64,000 nucleotides of DNA from Chloroflexota bacterium. Its GTDB lineage: Bacteria > Chloroflexota > Anaerolineae > JAAYZQ01. Position 1 is the stretch's first letter. The number at the start of each line of letters is the position of its first letter. The stretch is taken from contig JAGVRI010000010.1 in the NCBI GenBank assembly GCA_018606645.1, positions 113,453 through 177,452 of the forward strand, written 5' to 3'. Below the pieces are notes generated by a model, which saw nothing but the letters and a program-made list of their open reading frames with translations, was not told the DNA's origin and made no database searches. This document shows, piece by piece, positions 36,516 to 45,074 of the stretch. Position numbers and translations under genes: made by a program.

Positions 36516-38172
36516 CTTCGTCTCCTACCGGAAGCAGCCCGATCTCCAAGTGACCGTCCTTCAGGCACAGTTGTACGTGCTTCAGCCAGCAGGTATCATT
36601 CCGCTGCGGATAGTCCTCGCGGTAGTGCGCCCCCCGGCTTTCTTCTCGCACCAGAGCAGAGGTAAGAATCGCTCGCCCAACCAGCAACAGGTTTTCCACT
36701 TCCAGGTAGTCAGTCAGTTCCCGATTGTATCGCATATCCCGGCGGGTCACTTCCACCTGAGATAGACTCTCCTCCAGCGATTCGAGCTGCGTCAAACCTT
36801 TCTGGAGCGCCGGGCCATTGCGCACGACGCCGGCGCACTCTCTCATCACGCCCTGAATCGTTCGCTTCAACTCGATGGCCCGAACAACACCCCTTCGTCC
36901 GAGCAAGGCATCAAGACGGTCCCGTTCCTCTTGCACCTGCCAGGGCGCGGGGTCCGCCAGGGAGGTTCTACCGGCCCACATGGCCGCTGCCTGACCGGCA
37001 CGGGCTCCAAACACCAGAATGTCGGCGAGGCTGTTGCCTCCCATTCGGTTGGCGCCGTGAAGCCCGCCCGCTACTTCGCCGGCCGCATACAGGCCGGCTA
37101 CAGCCGTCTGCCCCCATTCGTCGGTCTGCACCCCGCCCATACAGTAATGAAGGGCCGGAGCGACCTCGGCTGGCGTGCGCTTCAGGTCCAAACCTCGCTT
37201 CAGGCAAAAGTGGTATTGGTCCAGGTAGCTCAGAAAGATTCGCCACGGTGTCTGGCGGGCATCCTTATATACCCCCCCATGCTCGGTTCCGCGCCCGGCT
37301 CTCACTTCAGCATCGATCGCCCTGGCGGTCACATCCCGGGTGGCAGATTCCAACCATTCCGGTGAGTACCGCTCCATGAATCGCTCCCCCCGGTTGTTCA
37401 ATAACTTGCCTTTCAGTCCCAGAGCAAACCCTCTCACCGAGGCGGGATACACCAGGCAGGTGGGAAAGAATTGGATCATCTCCATGTCCACGACGGGAAC
37501 CCCGGCACGCAGGGCAACCGCCAGGCCATCTCCGCTATTGGGAGCCTGGCTGGCGCTCATGGGAAACAATTGAGAGATGCCCCCGGTAGCCAGGATCACC
37601 GCCCTGGCAGAGAGCACCACCAACTCGGCTGCCCGGTTGTTGATAGCTGTCGCGCCGACCACCTGACCATCTCGGGTCAAGAGTCGGGTCACCATCGTAT
37701 CTTCCAGCCACTGGACACCCAGTTGAAGAGCCCTTCGGCGCAAAGCTTTGACGATAACCAGACCTACCCGATCGCTGTGGGTGGCAGCGCGGGGGTAACG
37801 ATGTCCCTCGGACTGGACACGAAAATAGTTCCCCTGTTCATCGCGATCGAACTGCACCCCCCACCGTTCCAGTTCTGCCAGGCGCTCTGCTGATTCCTGG
37901 ATCAGGAGGCGCAGCATTTTGCGGTTGTTCAGGAACTGCCCTCCTTTGAGGCTGTCTTCAAACAGCAGCTCAGGCGAGTCGCCGGGTATGCAGAACGGCC
38001 CCATCACCGTCATTCCGCTTGCCATCACCGTGTTCCCGTTACGGCCCACCAACCCTTTGTCCACCAGGAGGGTTCTGGCCCCCAGTTCCGCAGCGCGCAC
38101 GGCGGCCCACAGCCCGGCTCCTCCGGACCCAATCACCAGCACATCGGTGGTCCGGATCGACACACCATTCAT
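36508..38172 (-). CDS. Fumarate reductase/succinate dehydrogenase flavoprotein-like subunit (TfrA-like)
   Basis: 554 residues. FAD-binding start VLVIGSGGAGLWAAVRAAELGA, then NGNTVMASGM. The position where SdhA carries the flavin-binding histidine (SHT motif) lacks His, so FAD is probably non-covalent. The active-site region HYCMGGVQTDEWGQT and C-terminal AAGEVAGGLHGANRMGGNSLAD are typical. Start is 4 nt into the SelA-like stop (ATGA). With the Fe-S fusion it would reduce fumarate or oxidise succinate or a related acid. There is no membrane anchor subunit, consistent with a soluble complex. Confidence 0.88.
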   Translation of the reverse strand: MNGVSIRTTDVLVIGSGGAGLWAAVRAAELGARTLLVDKGLVGRNGNTVMASGMTVMGPFCIPGDSPELLFEDSLKGGQFLNNRKMLRLLIQESAERLAELERWGVQFDRDEQGNYFRVQSEGHRYPRAATHSDRVGLVIVKALRRRALQLGVQWLEDTMVTRLLTRDGQVVGATAINNRAAELVVLSARAVILATGGISQLFPMSASQAPNSGDGLAVALRAGVPVVDMEMIQFFPTCLVYPASVRGFALGLKGKLLNNRGERFMERYSPEWLESATRDVTARAIDAEVRAGRGTEHGGVYKDARQTPWRIFLSYLDQYHFCLKRGLDLKRTPAEVAPALHYCMGGVQTDEWGQTAVAGLYAAGEVAGGLHGANRMGGNSLADILVFGARAGQAAAMWAGRTSLADPAPWQVQEERDRLDALLGRRGVVRAIELKRTIQGVMRECAGVVRNGPALQKGLTQLESLEESLSQVEVTRRDMRYNRELTDYLEVENLLLVGRAILTSALVREESRGAHYREDYPQRNDTCWLKHVQLCLKDGHLEIGLLPVGDEDG

Positions 38173-39323
38173 CTCACACCTGTCCAGATCTCTTTCAGCC
38201 GTTTTGCCACCAGCATTTCCTCCCCGCCCTGCATCATCTGGACCCGGAGTGCGATGCCGGTCTCGAATCGATCCACGACGATGCCAGGTTCGCCCTCCCG
38301 TAGTTGTTGCTCTACCTGGTCCACCGTCAGCCCCAGGCCGCGCTCATCGATGGTGATATAGACCGCCGGGAGATAGTACGAACCTGGAGAACCCGGAGGA
38401 ATCGGTTGGTGAGGACTGACCTGCATGTAGGGCAGGCCGGAAAGCTGTTCGACCAGATAATCCCGCCGGCGTTCCCAGGCGCGCATCCTGGCTTCGAAAT
38501 CTTGATGTATGTAGAGCTCGATCGCCTTCAGCAAGCCGACGATCGTTTCTTTGGCCACCTTCATCGGCCGGCCGACGCCGTAATTCGGGCAGTTATGGAC
38601 CGCGCACGCTTCCACCAGCGCCTTTTTGCCCACGATCAGCCCCGAAGCCTGCGGACCCCGCAGGTCTTTGCCGCCGCTGAACAGAACCAGATCGGCCCCC
38701 ATCGCCACGAACCGGCGCAGGTTCGTCATGGGGGGAAGTTCATCGGCCGCATCGACAATGACCGGCACATTTCGGCTGTAGCCCAGGGCGATGATCTGCT
38801 CAAGAGGTACGGAACCGGCAACAGATTCAGCTTTGGCTACGTAAAGGATGGCGGCTGTTCGGTCATGGACAAAGGGCTGCACATCCTCCAGGGTGGACCA
38901 GTCGGCGTAGCCTACCTCCACAAAACGCGCCCCGGCCAGCCGCACTGCCTGATCGTAGTGGATGCGGTGACAGCGCAGGACCACGATCTCATCCTTCATG
39001 CCGGTCGTGTCGGGCAATTGCCTGGCCTTGAACGGATCGGCCCCGGCCATGCACGCCGCCGCGGCGAGCGCCAGCCCGGCCGCCGCCCCGGCCGTCACCA
39101 GGGCCGCTTCCACCCCGAGGAGCTGCGCGATCCGCTCCCCCGCTTTTTGCTGGAGTTCCTCGATATCCACAAAGGCCCGATTGGCCTCGGCCATGGCCTC
39201 CATCACTTCCGGGGGCATCAACGAACCGCCAAAGCGGGTCAATGGACCACAGGCGTTAATCAGTTTCTTGACCCCGAGTTGTTCGTAAATGTCCACCGTC
39301 TCGATCCGATCCAACTCGCCCAA
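38169..39323 (-). CDS. SelA/DgaE-family PLP enzyme
   Basis: 384 residues. Fold type I PLP protein similar to the SelA/D-glucosaminate-6-phosphate ammonia-lyase group: start DIYEQLGVKKLINACGPLTRFGGS, AALVTAGAAAGLALAAAACMAG, and the PLP lysine in LFSGGKDLRGPQASG. Members remove ammonia from amino sugars or act on other 2-amino compounds. The family is often found next to Atu3266-type amidohydrolases; one lies here at 49335. The start is uncertain: TTG 39323 has no good ribosome site, and GTG 39296 is an alternative nearer the conserved start. No SelB or tRNA-Sec is here, so selenium transfer is unlikely. Confidence 0.8.
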   Translation of the reverse strand: MGELDRIETVDIYEQLGVKKLINACGPLTRFGGSLMPPEVMEAMAEANRAFVDIEELQQKAGERIAQLLGVEAALVTAGAAAGLALAAAACMAGADPFKARQLPDTTGMKDEIVVLRCHRIHYDQAVRLAGARFVEVGYADWSTLEDVQPFVHDRTAAILYVAKAESVAGSVPLEQIIALGYSRNVPVIVDAADELPPMTNLRRFVAMGADLVLFSGGKDLRGPQASGLIVGKKALVEACAVHNCPNYGVGRPMKVAKETIVGLLKAIELYIHQDFEARMRAWERRRDYLVEQLSGLPYMQVSPHQPIPPGSPGSYYLPAVYITIDERGLGLTVDQVEQQLREGEPGIVVDRFETGIALRVQMMQGGEEMLVAKRLKEIWTGVR

Positions 39324-39343
39324 ACACCCACGTGGGCCTGTGG

Positions 39344-40642
39344 CTACAGCCTCCGCAATGCGGCCTCTGCCGCTTCCAGGGTGCGGTCAACATCCTCATC
39401 GGTATGAGCCGCCGATAGATACCACATGCCCCGAGGGATGAAGCGCACCCCGTGGTCCAGGAGCAGGTCGGCAAAGCGTTGACCTTTGCCCATGTCGTTG
39501 TGCAGGGCAAAGCTGCGATAATCATAGATCGGTTCCCCGTCATCGAAGGCCAGGTGGAACATCGGGCCCAGCCCGCTGAGCTGGGCCTGGACCCCGGCGC
39601 GGTTCATGATCTCCTGAAGCCCGGCCATCAGCCGTCGGCCCAGGCGGTACAGGTGCTCATAGACCCGCCCATCCTCCAGGGCCTGCAGGGTGGCCCAGGA
39701 GGCTGCCATCACCATCACATTGCTGTTGAAGGTGCCCGAATGGTTCACCCGACCGGTGGCGATCAGTTCCATCAGCTCCCGCTTCCCGGCCAGACAACTG
39801 ATCGGGAAGCCGCCGGCCATGGCCTTGCCAAAGACTGCCAGGTCCGGGGTCACGCCGAAATACTGCTGCGCCCCACCCAGGCCCACCCGAAAGCCGGTGA
39901 TGATCTCGTCGAAAATCAGGACGATGCCGTGCTGACGGCATAGTTCCCGCACCCGTTCCAGGTATCCCACCTTGGGCAGGATGCAGCCGGTGTTGCACAT
40001 GATCGGTTCCAGGATCACCGCTGCGATCTCGTCCGCGTGGCGCTCGACCGTGTGCTCCAGTAGCTCCAGATTGTTCCAGGGCAATACGATCACATCGCTC
40101 AACGCGCTCCGAGCCTGTCCCAACGTGCCCGGCACCGGCGTCGGGGCCTCATACGGGCCAACCGAATCCAGAGGCGGATGGACGCTGATCAGGACATTGT
40201 CAAACCAGCCGTGATAATGCCCCTCGAATTTGATGATCTTTTCCCGACCGGTATAGGCCCGCGCCACCCGCAGCGCCGCCTGGACAATCTCCGAGCCGGA
40301 ATTGCTGTAGCGCACCAGCTCCGCACATGGAATGAGTGTCTTCAGCTTCTCCGACACCAGGATCTCGGTCTCGAACTGGCCGGCATACAACTGTCCCTGG
40401 TCCAGGGCCTCGCGGACCGCCTCCAGGACCGGTGCCGGCGAGTGACCCAGGATCAGAGGGCCCTGTCCCAGGACATAGTCAATGTACGAGTTTCCATCCA
40501 CGTCATAAATGCGGGACCCATGGCCCCTGACAAAAAACAAAGGCGGAGGGATTTTGCCGGCGCGGACGTTGCTGCTGACGCCGCCCGCTAACGATTGACA
40601 TGCTCTCTCTAACATCTTTTGGGATTCTGCTCTGGTGCTCAT
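39344..40642 (-). CDS. Class III PLP aminotransferase/aminomutase, HemL-like family
   Basis: 432 residues. The pattern matches glutamate-1-semialdehyde aminomutases: GSRIYDVDGNSYIDYVLGQGPLILGH, RYSNSGSEIVQAALRVARAYTGR, KFEGHYHGWFDNVL, LIFDEIITGFRVG and PLP lysine FGKAMAGGFP. The catabolic setting (ALDH, IclR, transporter) suggests a paralogue acting on a substrate amine rather than haem synthesis. ATG 40642 has GGAGG 7 nt upstream. 20 nt separate it from the aldehyde dehydrogenase gene. Confidence 0.85.
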   Translation of the reverse strand: MSTRAESQKMLERACQSLAGGVSSNVRAGKIPPPLFFVRGHGSRIYDVDGNSYIDYVLGQGPLILGHSPAPVLEAVREALDQGQLYAGQFETEILVSEKLKTLIPCAELVRYSNSGSEIVQAALRVARAYTGREKIIKFEGHYHGWFDNVLISVHPPLDSVGPYEAPTPVPGTLGQARSALSDVIVLPWNNLELLEHTVERHADEIAAVILEPIMCNTGCILPKVGYLERVRELCRQHGIVLIFDEIITGFRVGLGGAQQYFGVTPDLAVFGKAMAGGFPISCLAGKRELMELIATGRVNHSGTFNSNVMVMAASWATLQALEDGRVYEHLYRLGRRLMAGLQEIMNRAGVQAQLSGLGPMFHLAFDDGEPIYDYRSFALHNDMGKGQRFADLLLDHGVRFIPRGMWYLSAAHTDEDVDRTLEAAEAALRRL

Positions 40643-40662
40643 CCGATTCCTCCGCGTATTGT

Positions 40663-42114
40663 TCAACGCAATCCACCGATGTCCAGGACAACCGTCTTGA
40701 GTTGAGACATCTCCTGAATCGCGTATTTGCTGCCCAGGCGACCCAGTCCGGTTCGTTTGCCGCTCCGCCCCCCGGTGGGGATATGGATTTCCCAATAACA
40801 ACACCCTTCGTTGATCATGACATTCCCTGTTTCCAGGTGCTCGGCAAAGTAAAAGGCGCGCGACAGGCTTCGGGTAAAAACACCCGAGTTCAGGCCATAG
40901 ACGCTATCGTTGGCCAGGGCAAGCGCCTCCTCCATCTCGTGGAAGGTCAACACCGGTGCCACCGGCCCAAATGTTTCTTCACGATTGATCAACATATCGG
41001 GGGTGACGCGGTCGATCACGGTCGGCTGATAGTAGAGCGAGGTGGGAAAGCCCTCAGCTCGACCACCCCCAAAGAGGATCTCAGCACCCTTTTCCCGGGC
41101 ATCCCGCAAGTGCCGATCGACTTTGTCGGCAGTCGGGTGGTTGTTCAGGGGCCCCATGGTCGTCTCTGGATCCAACGAAGGCCCCAGTCGGATGGCCTGG
41201 GCTGCTTTGACCAACTCTTCCACCACCTGGTCATGCACCTTTGCATGGACCAGAATGCGCTCGGTCGAGCTACAGATCTGACCGGCGTTGGCAAAGCAGC
41301 CCGCCGCCGTGATCTGAGCCGCGAGTTCAACGTCCGCATCGTCCAGGATGATCACCGGTCCATTCCCTCCCAGTTCCAGAAGCAACGGCTTGGGGCCGGC
41401 GACTCGGGCGACAGCTTCCCCGGTATCCGAGCTTCCGGTGACGCCGACAGCCTGGATATCAGGGTGGCTGGCAATGGCCTGACCTACCACACTCCCTTCA
41501 CCAGTGACCAGGTTGATCACCCCTTTGGGTACCCCGGCCCGCTCACAGCAGAGGGCGATATGGATCGCGGTGAGTGGGGTATATTTCGATGGCTTCCACA
41601 CGATGGCATTACCCGCCGCCAAACCGGCGCTCAGGTATTCGGTGGGAATGGTTGCAGGGAAATTCCAGGGAGTAATGGCACCAATCACCCCGTGCGGCTG
41701 GTAGAACGTGATGACCCGCTTTTCCGGATCGTGAGAGGGCAAGACCTCGCCGGAGATAAATTTGATCGCCTCGGCGGCGTCGCGCCACATATCAATGGCG
41801 ATCTGAACCTCCCGCAGCGCTTCGCGGTAGTAGGGTTTGCCCTGCTCCATCGCCAGATCGCGGGCGATCGTCTCTTTCTCGGCCGCAATGGCATCGGCGA
41901 TCGCATTCAATAATTTGGCTCGTTCAAAGATCGTCATGCGACTGATCTGGCTTTTTGCCTGATGCGCTGCCTCGACCGCCCGATCCACGTCGGCGAGCGT
42001 ACCCATCGGTACCTCGGCCAGGACCTCGCCGGTAGAAGGGCTGTAGACTGGAAACGTCTCTCCACTGGCGCTGTCCACCCATTCGCCGCCAATATACATC
42101 TGCTTTTTGAACAT
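40663..42114 (-). CDS. NAD(P)-dependent aldehyde dehydrogenase
   Basis: 483 residues. Catalytic Cys in NAGQICSSTERI and general base Glu in LLLELGGNGPVII; substrate and cofactor loops are TPWNFPATIPT and VTGSSDTGE. Nearest groups are succinate-semialdehyde and general aldehyde dehydrogenases. It probably oxidises the aldehyde left after the PLP enzymes act. AGGA precedes the ATG. A 140-bp gap (42115-42254) without a gene separates it from iclR. Confidence 0.92.
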   Translation of the reverse strand: MFKKQMYIGGEWVDSASGETFPVYSPSTGEVLAEVPMGTLADVDRAVEAAHQAKSQISRMTIFERAKLLNAIADAIAAEKETIARDLAMEQGKPYYREALREVQIAIDMWRDAAEAIKFISGEVLPSHDPEKRVITFYQPHGVIGAITPWNFPATIPTEYLSAGLAAGNAIVWKPSKYTPLTAIHIALCCERAGVPKGVINLVTGEGSVVGQAIASHPDIQAVGVTGSSDTGEAVARVAGPKPLLLELGGNGPVIILDDADVELAAQITAAGCFANAGQICSSTERILVHAKVHDQVVEELVKAAQAIRLGPSLDPETTMGPLNNHPTADKVDRHLRDAREKGAEILFGGGRAEGFPTSLYYQPTVIDRVTPDMLINREETFGPVAPVLTFHEMEEALALANDSVYGLNSGVFTRSLSRAFYFAEHLETGNVMINEGCCYWEIHIPTGGRSGKRTGLGRLGSKYAIQEMSQLKTVVLDIGGLR

Positions 42115-42254
42115 CTCAGGAATCCTTTCACTCTCCTACTGATTGTCTCTGACGTGCCATCCAGATCCCCACCAATGTGAGCCTTTTTCATGCTCAGGGA
42201 AAGAGGCGAATCCTTCGTCTGGAGATGCGCGCTGGCCGTTCGGGCAAGTATTCG

Positions 42255-43076
42255 CTATCCGGTTTTTTGTGAATAATGAGCCGTGAACCCGATTCTCTCC
42301 GAAATCCGGGCGGCCGCCTCTCGCAATGCGTCCCCCATGATTTCGACCTCGACCGGGGAAAAGCGAAATGCCGGGCCAGAAAGGCTGATGGCAGCAATCG
42401 GACGGCCTCGCCGGTCCAAGATGGGGACCCCCACACAACGGGCTCCGATCTCATTCTCCTCGTCGTCAATCGAATACCCTCGCTGACGAATGGCTGCCAG
42501 TTCCTCCCACAGTTGGGCCTCGGTGCAGATGGTGTGCGGGGTACGCCTGGGCAAGCCCTTGGCTTTGATCAGCCGTTTCACTGCCTCCTCCGGCAGGAAG
42601 GCCAACATCGCCTTGCCCAGAGAAGTGCTGTGGGGCAATTCACGCCCACCTACGTGGGAAGACATCTTGAACGCCCGCGGACTCTCCAGGATCTCAATAT
42701 ACACCACCTCATCGCCTTCCAGGACGGCCAGATTGACCGTCTCTTCAAAGCGGCTCTGAAGCTCCCGCATGTAGGGCAACGCCACTTCGTGCACCGACAG
42801 ATTGTCCAGGGCGTTGCTGCTCAGTTCCAGGATCTTGAGGCCCAGGGCGTATTTATCGTTTTCGGGGTTCTTGCGCACATAGTTGCGCCGTTCCAGGGTA
42901 TAGAGATACCGAAACAGGGTGGCCTTCGGGATGCGCAACGCCCGGCTCAATTCCGGTAGCCCAAACTCCTGATGGTTTCGACCCAGAAATTCCAAAATGT
43001 CGAGAACTTTGTCTACCGCCGCAATGTGGTAATCTGACTGCACCGGTCCACTTCCTTCTGTTTCCCCAACCCTCAT
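42255..43076 (-). CDS. IclR-family transcriptional regulator
   Basis: 273 residues. Winged helix (residues ~17-70: AVDKVLDILEFLGRN, LPELSRALRIPKATLFRYLYTLERRNYV) and a GAF-like effector domain ending with GVPILDRRGRPIAAISLSGP. It is cotranscribed with the transporter above it and probably controls this block. A TGAAAC/GTTTCA palindrome at 46665 fits the type of site bound by some IclR proteins such as KdgR. The start could be ATG 43076 or a GTG 11 codons later that follows AAGGAAG. Confidence 0.9.
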   Translation of the reverse strand: MRVGETEGSGPVQSDYHIAAVDKVLDILEFLGRNHQEFGLPELSRALRIPKATLFRYLYTLERRNYVRKNPENDKYALGLKILELSSNALDNLSVHEVALPYMRELQSRFEETVNLAVLEGDEVVYIEILESPRAFKMSSHVGGRELPHSTSLGKAMLAFLPEEAVKRLIKAKGLPRRTPHTICTEAQLWEELAAIRQRGYSIDDEENEIGARCVGVPILDRRGRPIAAISLSGPAFRFSPVEVEIMGDALREAAARISERIGFTAHYSQKTG

Positions 43077-43103
43077 CGGATCGACTTCCTAGAGGGTAAA
43101 AAG

Positions 43104-44054
43104 TCATTTACCAAATGCCATGCTCAGGCCACTCGTAATGTAGCGGCGGAAGATCAGCGCAAAAAGCACCGGAGGAATAATGGCCAACACGACCGCCGTC
43201 GAAGCCAGGGCGTAGCTGACATCAAAGTTGATAGCCGCCGCACTCAAGACCACAGGAACCGTCTTGGAAGCCATGGTCTTGGTCAATAATACGGCGAACA
43301 GGAATTCGCTATAGGCATTCATGAAGGCAAAGGCTCCCGTCGCCGCGATTCCCGGCGCGACAACCGGAATCACCACTTTGATCAGGCACTGGAGGCGAGT
43401 GCAACCATCCACCAGAGCCGCGTCTTCCAGGTCAGGTGGCATAAAATCAAAGTACTTGGTCATAAACCAGATCGTAAAGGGCAAGGTAAACGCCAGATAG
43501 ACCAGAATCAGGGCCAGATGGGTATCCAGTAGGTGCAGGCGATCAATGATGACGAAAAAGGGAATAGCTACGGCAATGGGCGGAATCAAACGGCTGAGCA
43601 TGATAAAGCCAAAGGTGAAATTGCGACCTGGAAATCGGAGCCGGCTGTAGGCATAGGCGGCCAACACGCTAAAGGCGGTACAAAAGACCATCGTCGCGAT
43701 CGAGACAATAAAGCTGTTCTTGAGAGCCGGAATCGCAGACAACGCCTCTCCAGAAGCCTTGTGGCCCATCTGGACGCCTACTTCAAAGGCATAGGCGGGA
43801 GGAGGCACCCGCGTGATGATGTACTGGTAATTTTGCAGGGTTGGATTCTGCGGGATCCAGTGCGGTGGAACGGAGAACAACTCGTTATCTAACTGGAAAC
43901 TCGCATCCACAATCCACAGCACCGGTCCGATCAGCCACAAGGCCAACAGAACAGTCACCACCCACAGAAACACCTGTTTCCTGGTCGACATCCTCCGTCC
44001 GGTGCCGTAGTACGGTCGTCTGAACCACCTCCGGGCCTCTCGCTTCTCACTCAT
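43104..44054 (-). CDS. Carbohydrate-type ABC permease, MalG family
   Basis: 316 residues, six helices after a basic N terminus. Coupling motif is PDLEDAALVDGCTRLQCLIKVVIPVVAPG. A ribosome site AGGAAGG precedes the ATG. It lies 36 nt after the MalF-like gene and 27 nt before iclR. Confidence 0.92.
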   Translation of the reverse strand: MSEKREARRWFRRPYYGTGRRMSTRKQVFLWVVTVLLALWLIGPVLWIVDASFQLDNELFSVPPHWIPQNPTLQNYQYIITRVPPPAYAFEVGVQMGHKASGEALSAIPALKNSFIVSIATMVFCTAFSVLAAYAYSRLRFPGRNFTFGFIMLSRLIPPIAVAIPFFVIIDRLHLLDTHLALILVYLAFTLPFTIWFMTKYFDFMPPDLEDAALVDGCTRLQCLIKVVIPVVAPGIAATGAFAFMNAYSEFLFAVLLTKTMASKTVPVVLSAAAINFDVSYALASTAVVLAIIPPVLFALIFRRYITSGLSMAFGK

Positions 44055-44090
44055 CCGGCCTTCCTCCCTTCCTTCGTCCCACGCGTTCTA

Positions 44091-45005
44091 TCAGTACACC
44101 TCTTCTGTGCGCAGCGCCCAGAAGTAAAAGCCGGCCATGATCAGGGTTAACAGGGCAATGATAAAGGCCATTGCCGCCCCACGGCCCAGATTCAAATGGG
44201 TAAAGATCTCGACATACGTATACCAGGCGACAAGAGTAGTCGCGTCAGCCGGTCCGCCCCCGGTCATCACGTACACCAGATCAAAGGTCACAAAACCCAG
44301 CATCGTTTCCAGAATCAGGAGCACGGTCAAGGTAGGTCGCAGGAAAGGAAAGGTGATAAAGCGGAAGGAAGCCCACACTCCGCCACCGTCGATTTTGGCC
44401 GCATCATACAGCTCCGGCGGAATCACCTGAAGGGTAGCCAGCAACAAAATGGCAGCCAACGGCACATCTTTCCAGAGGCGGGCTATAATTAACGCGATTT
44501 GGGCCGTGACCGGATTCCCCAAGAACGAATAGTACTGTTCGATCAATCCGAACTCGTAAAGAAGCCCATTAATCACCCCGGTGTTTCCGACAAACATCCA
44601 ACGCCAGATGATACCGGCCATGACGACCGGGATGGCCCAGGGGATCAAGATGAGAACTTGGAGGATTTTGGCACCCAGGAACTTTTCGTTCAGGAGCAAG
44701 GCAATCAGAACCCCCAACACCGCATTGCCCACCACGATGATGAGCGTGAATTGGGCTGTCACCTTGAAAGAACGGAGCAACCCCGGGTTTTTGAACAGGT
44801 CCACGAAATTCTTGACACCGGTGAAAGGATGTTGACCGGGGGCCGTTAACACATTCTTGTGCAGGGCCAGGTCCAGATTGTAAAGAACCGGATATACAGT
44901 GAAAAGAACTACGATCAGCAGTGCAGGCAGGATCGAGAGCCAGGCATACACGTTTCTCCGGGTCGCGGCGGAGTAATTACGGGGCCAGGCGAGGGCTCGG
45001 TTCAT
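44091..45005 (-). CDS. Carbohydrate-type ABC permease, MalF/UgpA family
   Basis: 304 residues. Helices begin at YAWLSILPALLIVVLFTVYP; the coupling loop is PELYDAAKIDGGGVWASFRFITFPFLRP. ATG 45005 has AAAGGAG upstream; the frame is open 11 codons further but those codons lie in the intercistronic hairpin. No ATPase is present. Confidence 0.92.
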   Translation of the reverse strand: MNRALAWPRNYSAATRRNVYAWLSILPALLIVVLFTVYPVLYNLDLALHKNVLTAPGQHPFTGVKNFVDLFKNPGLLRSFKVTAQFTLIIVVGNAVLGVLIALLLNEKFLGAKILQVLILIPWAIPVVMAGIIWRWMFVGNTGVINGLLYEFGLIEQYYSFLGNPVTAQIALIIARLWKDVPLAAILLLATLQVIPPELYDAAKIDGGGVWASFRFITFPFLRPTLTVLLILETMLGFVTFDLVYVMTGGGPADATTLVAWYTYVEIFTHLNLGRGAAMAFIIALLTLIMAGFYFWALRTEEVY

Positions 45006-45024
45006 CTTCTTCTCCTTTAATTTC

Positions 45025-45051
45025 AGGGAGGCCGGCAAAACCGGCCTCCCT
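45025..45051 (-). promoter_or_regulatory. Intercistronic hairpin between binding protein and permease genes
   Basis: Perfect 11-bp stem AGGGAGGCCGG (45025-45035) with CCGGCCTCCCT (45041-45051), loop CAAAA. Same position in the operon as the stem at 25299. Likely sets the ratio of binding protein to permease. Confidence 0.8.
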
Positions 45052-45074
45052 CAAATCTGGTGAACTCGGGCGAA

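Noticed and set aside
38169..39323. Selenocysteine synthase SelA
   Set aside because: No selB, selD or tRNA-Sec is present and the neighbourhood is catabolic; the SelA-like/DgaE group fits better.
39344..40642. Haem biosynthesis gene hemL
   Set aside because: The family fits, but the neighbours are catabolic and no other haem genes are present, so I do not assign the symbol.
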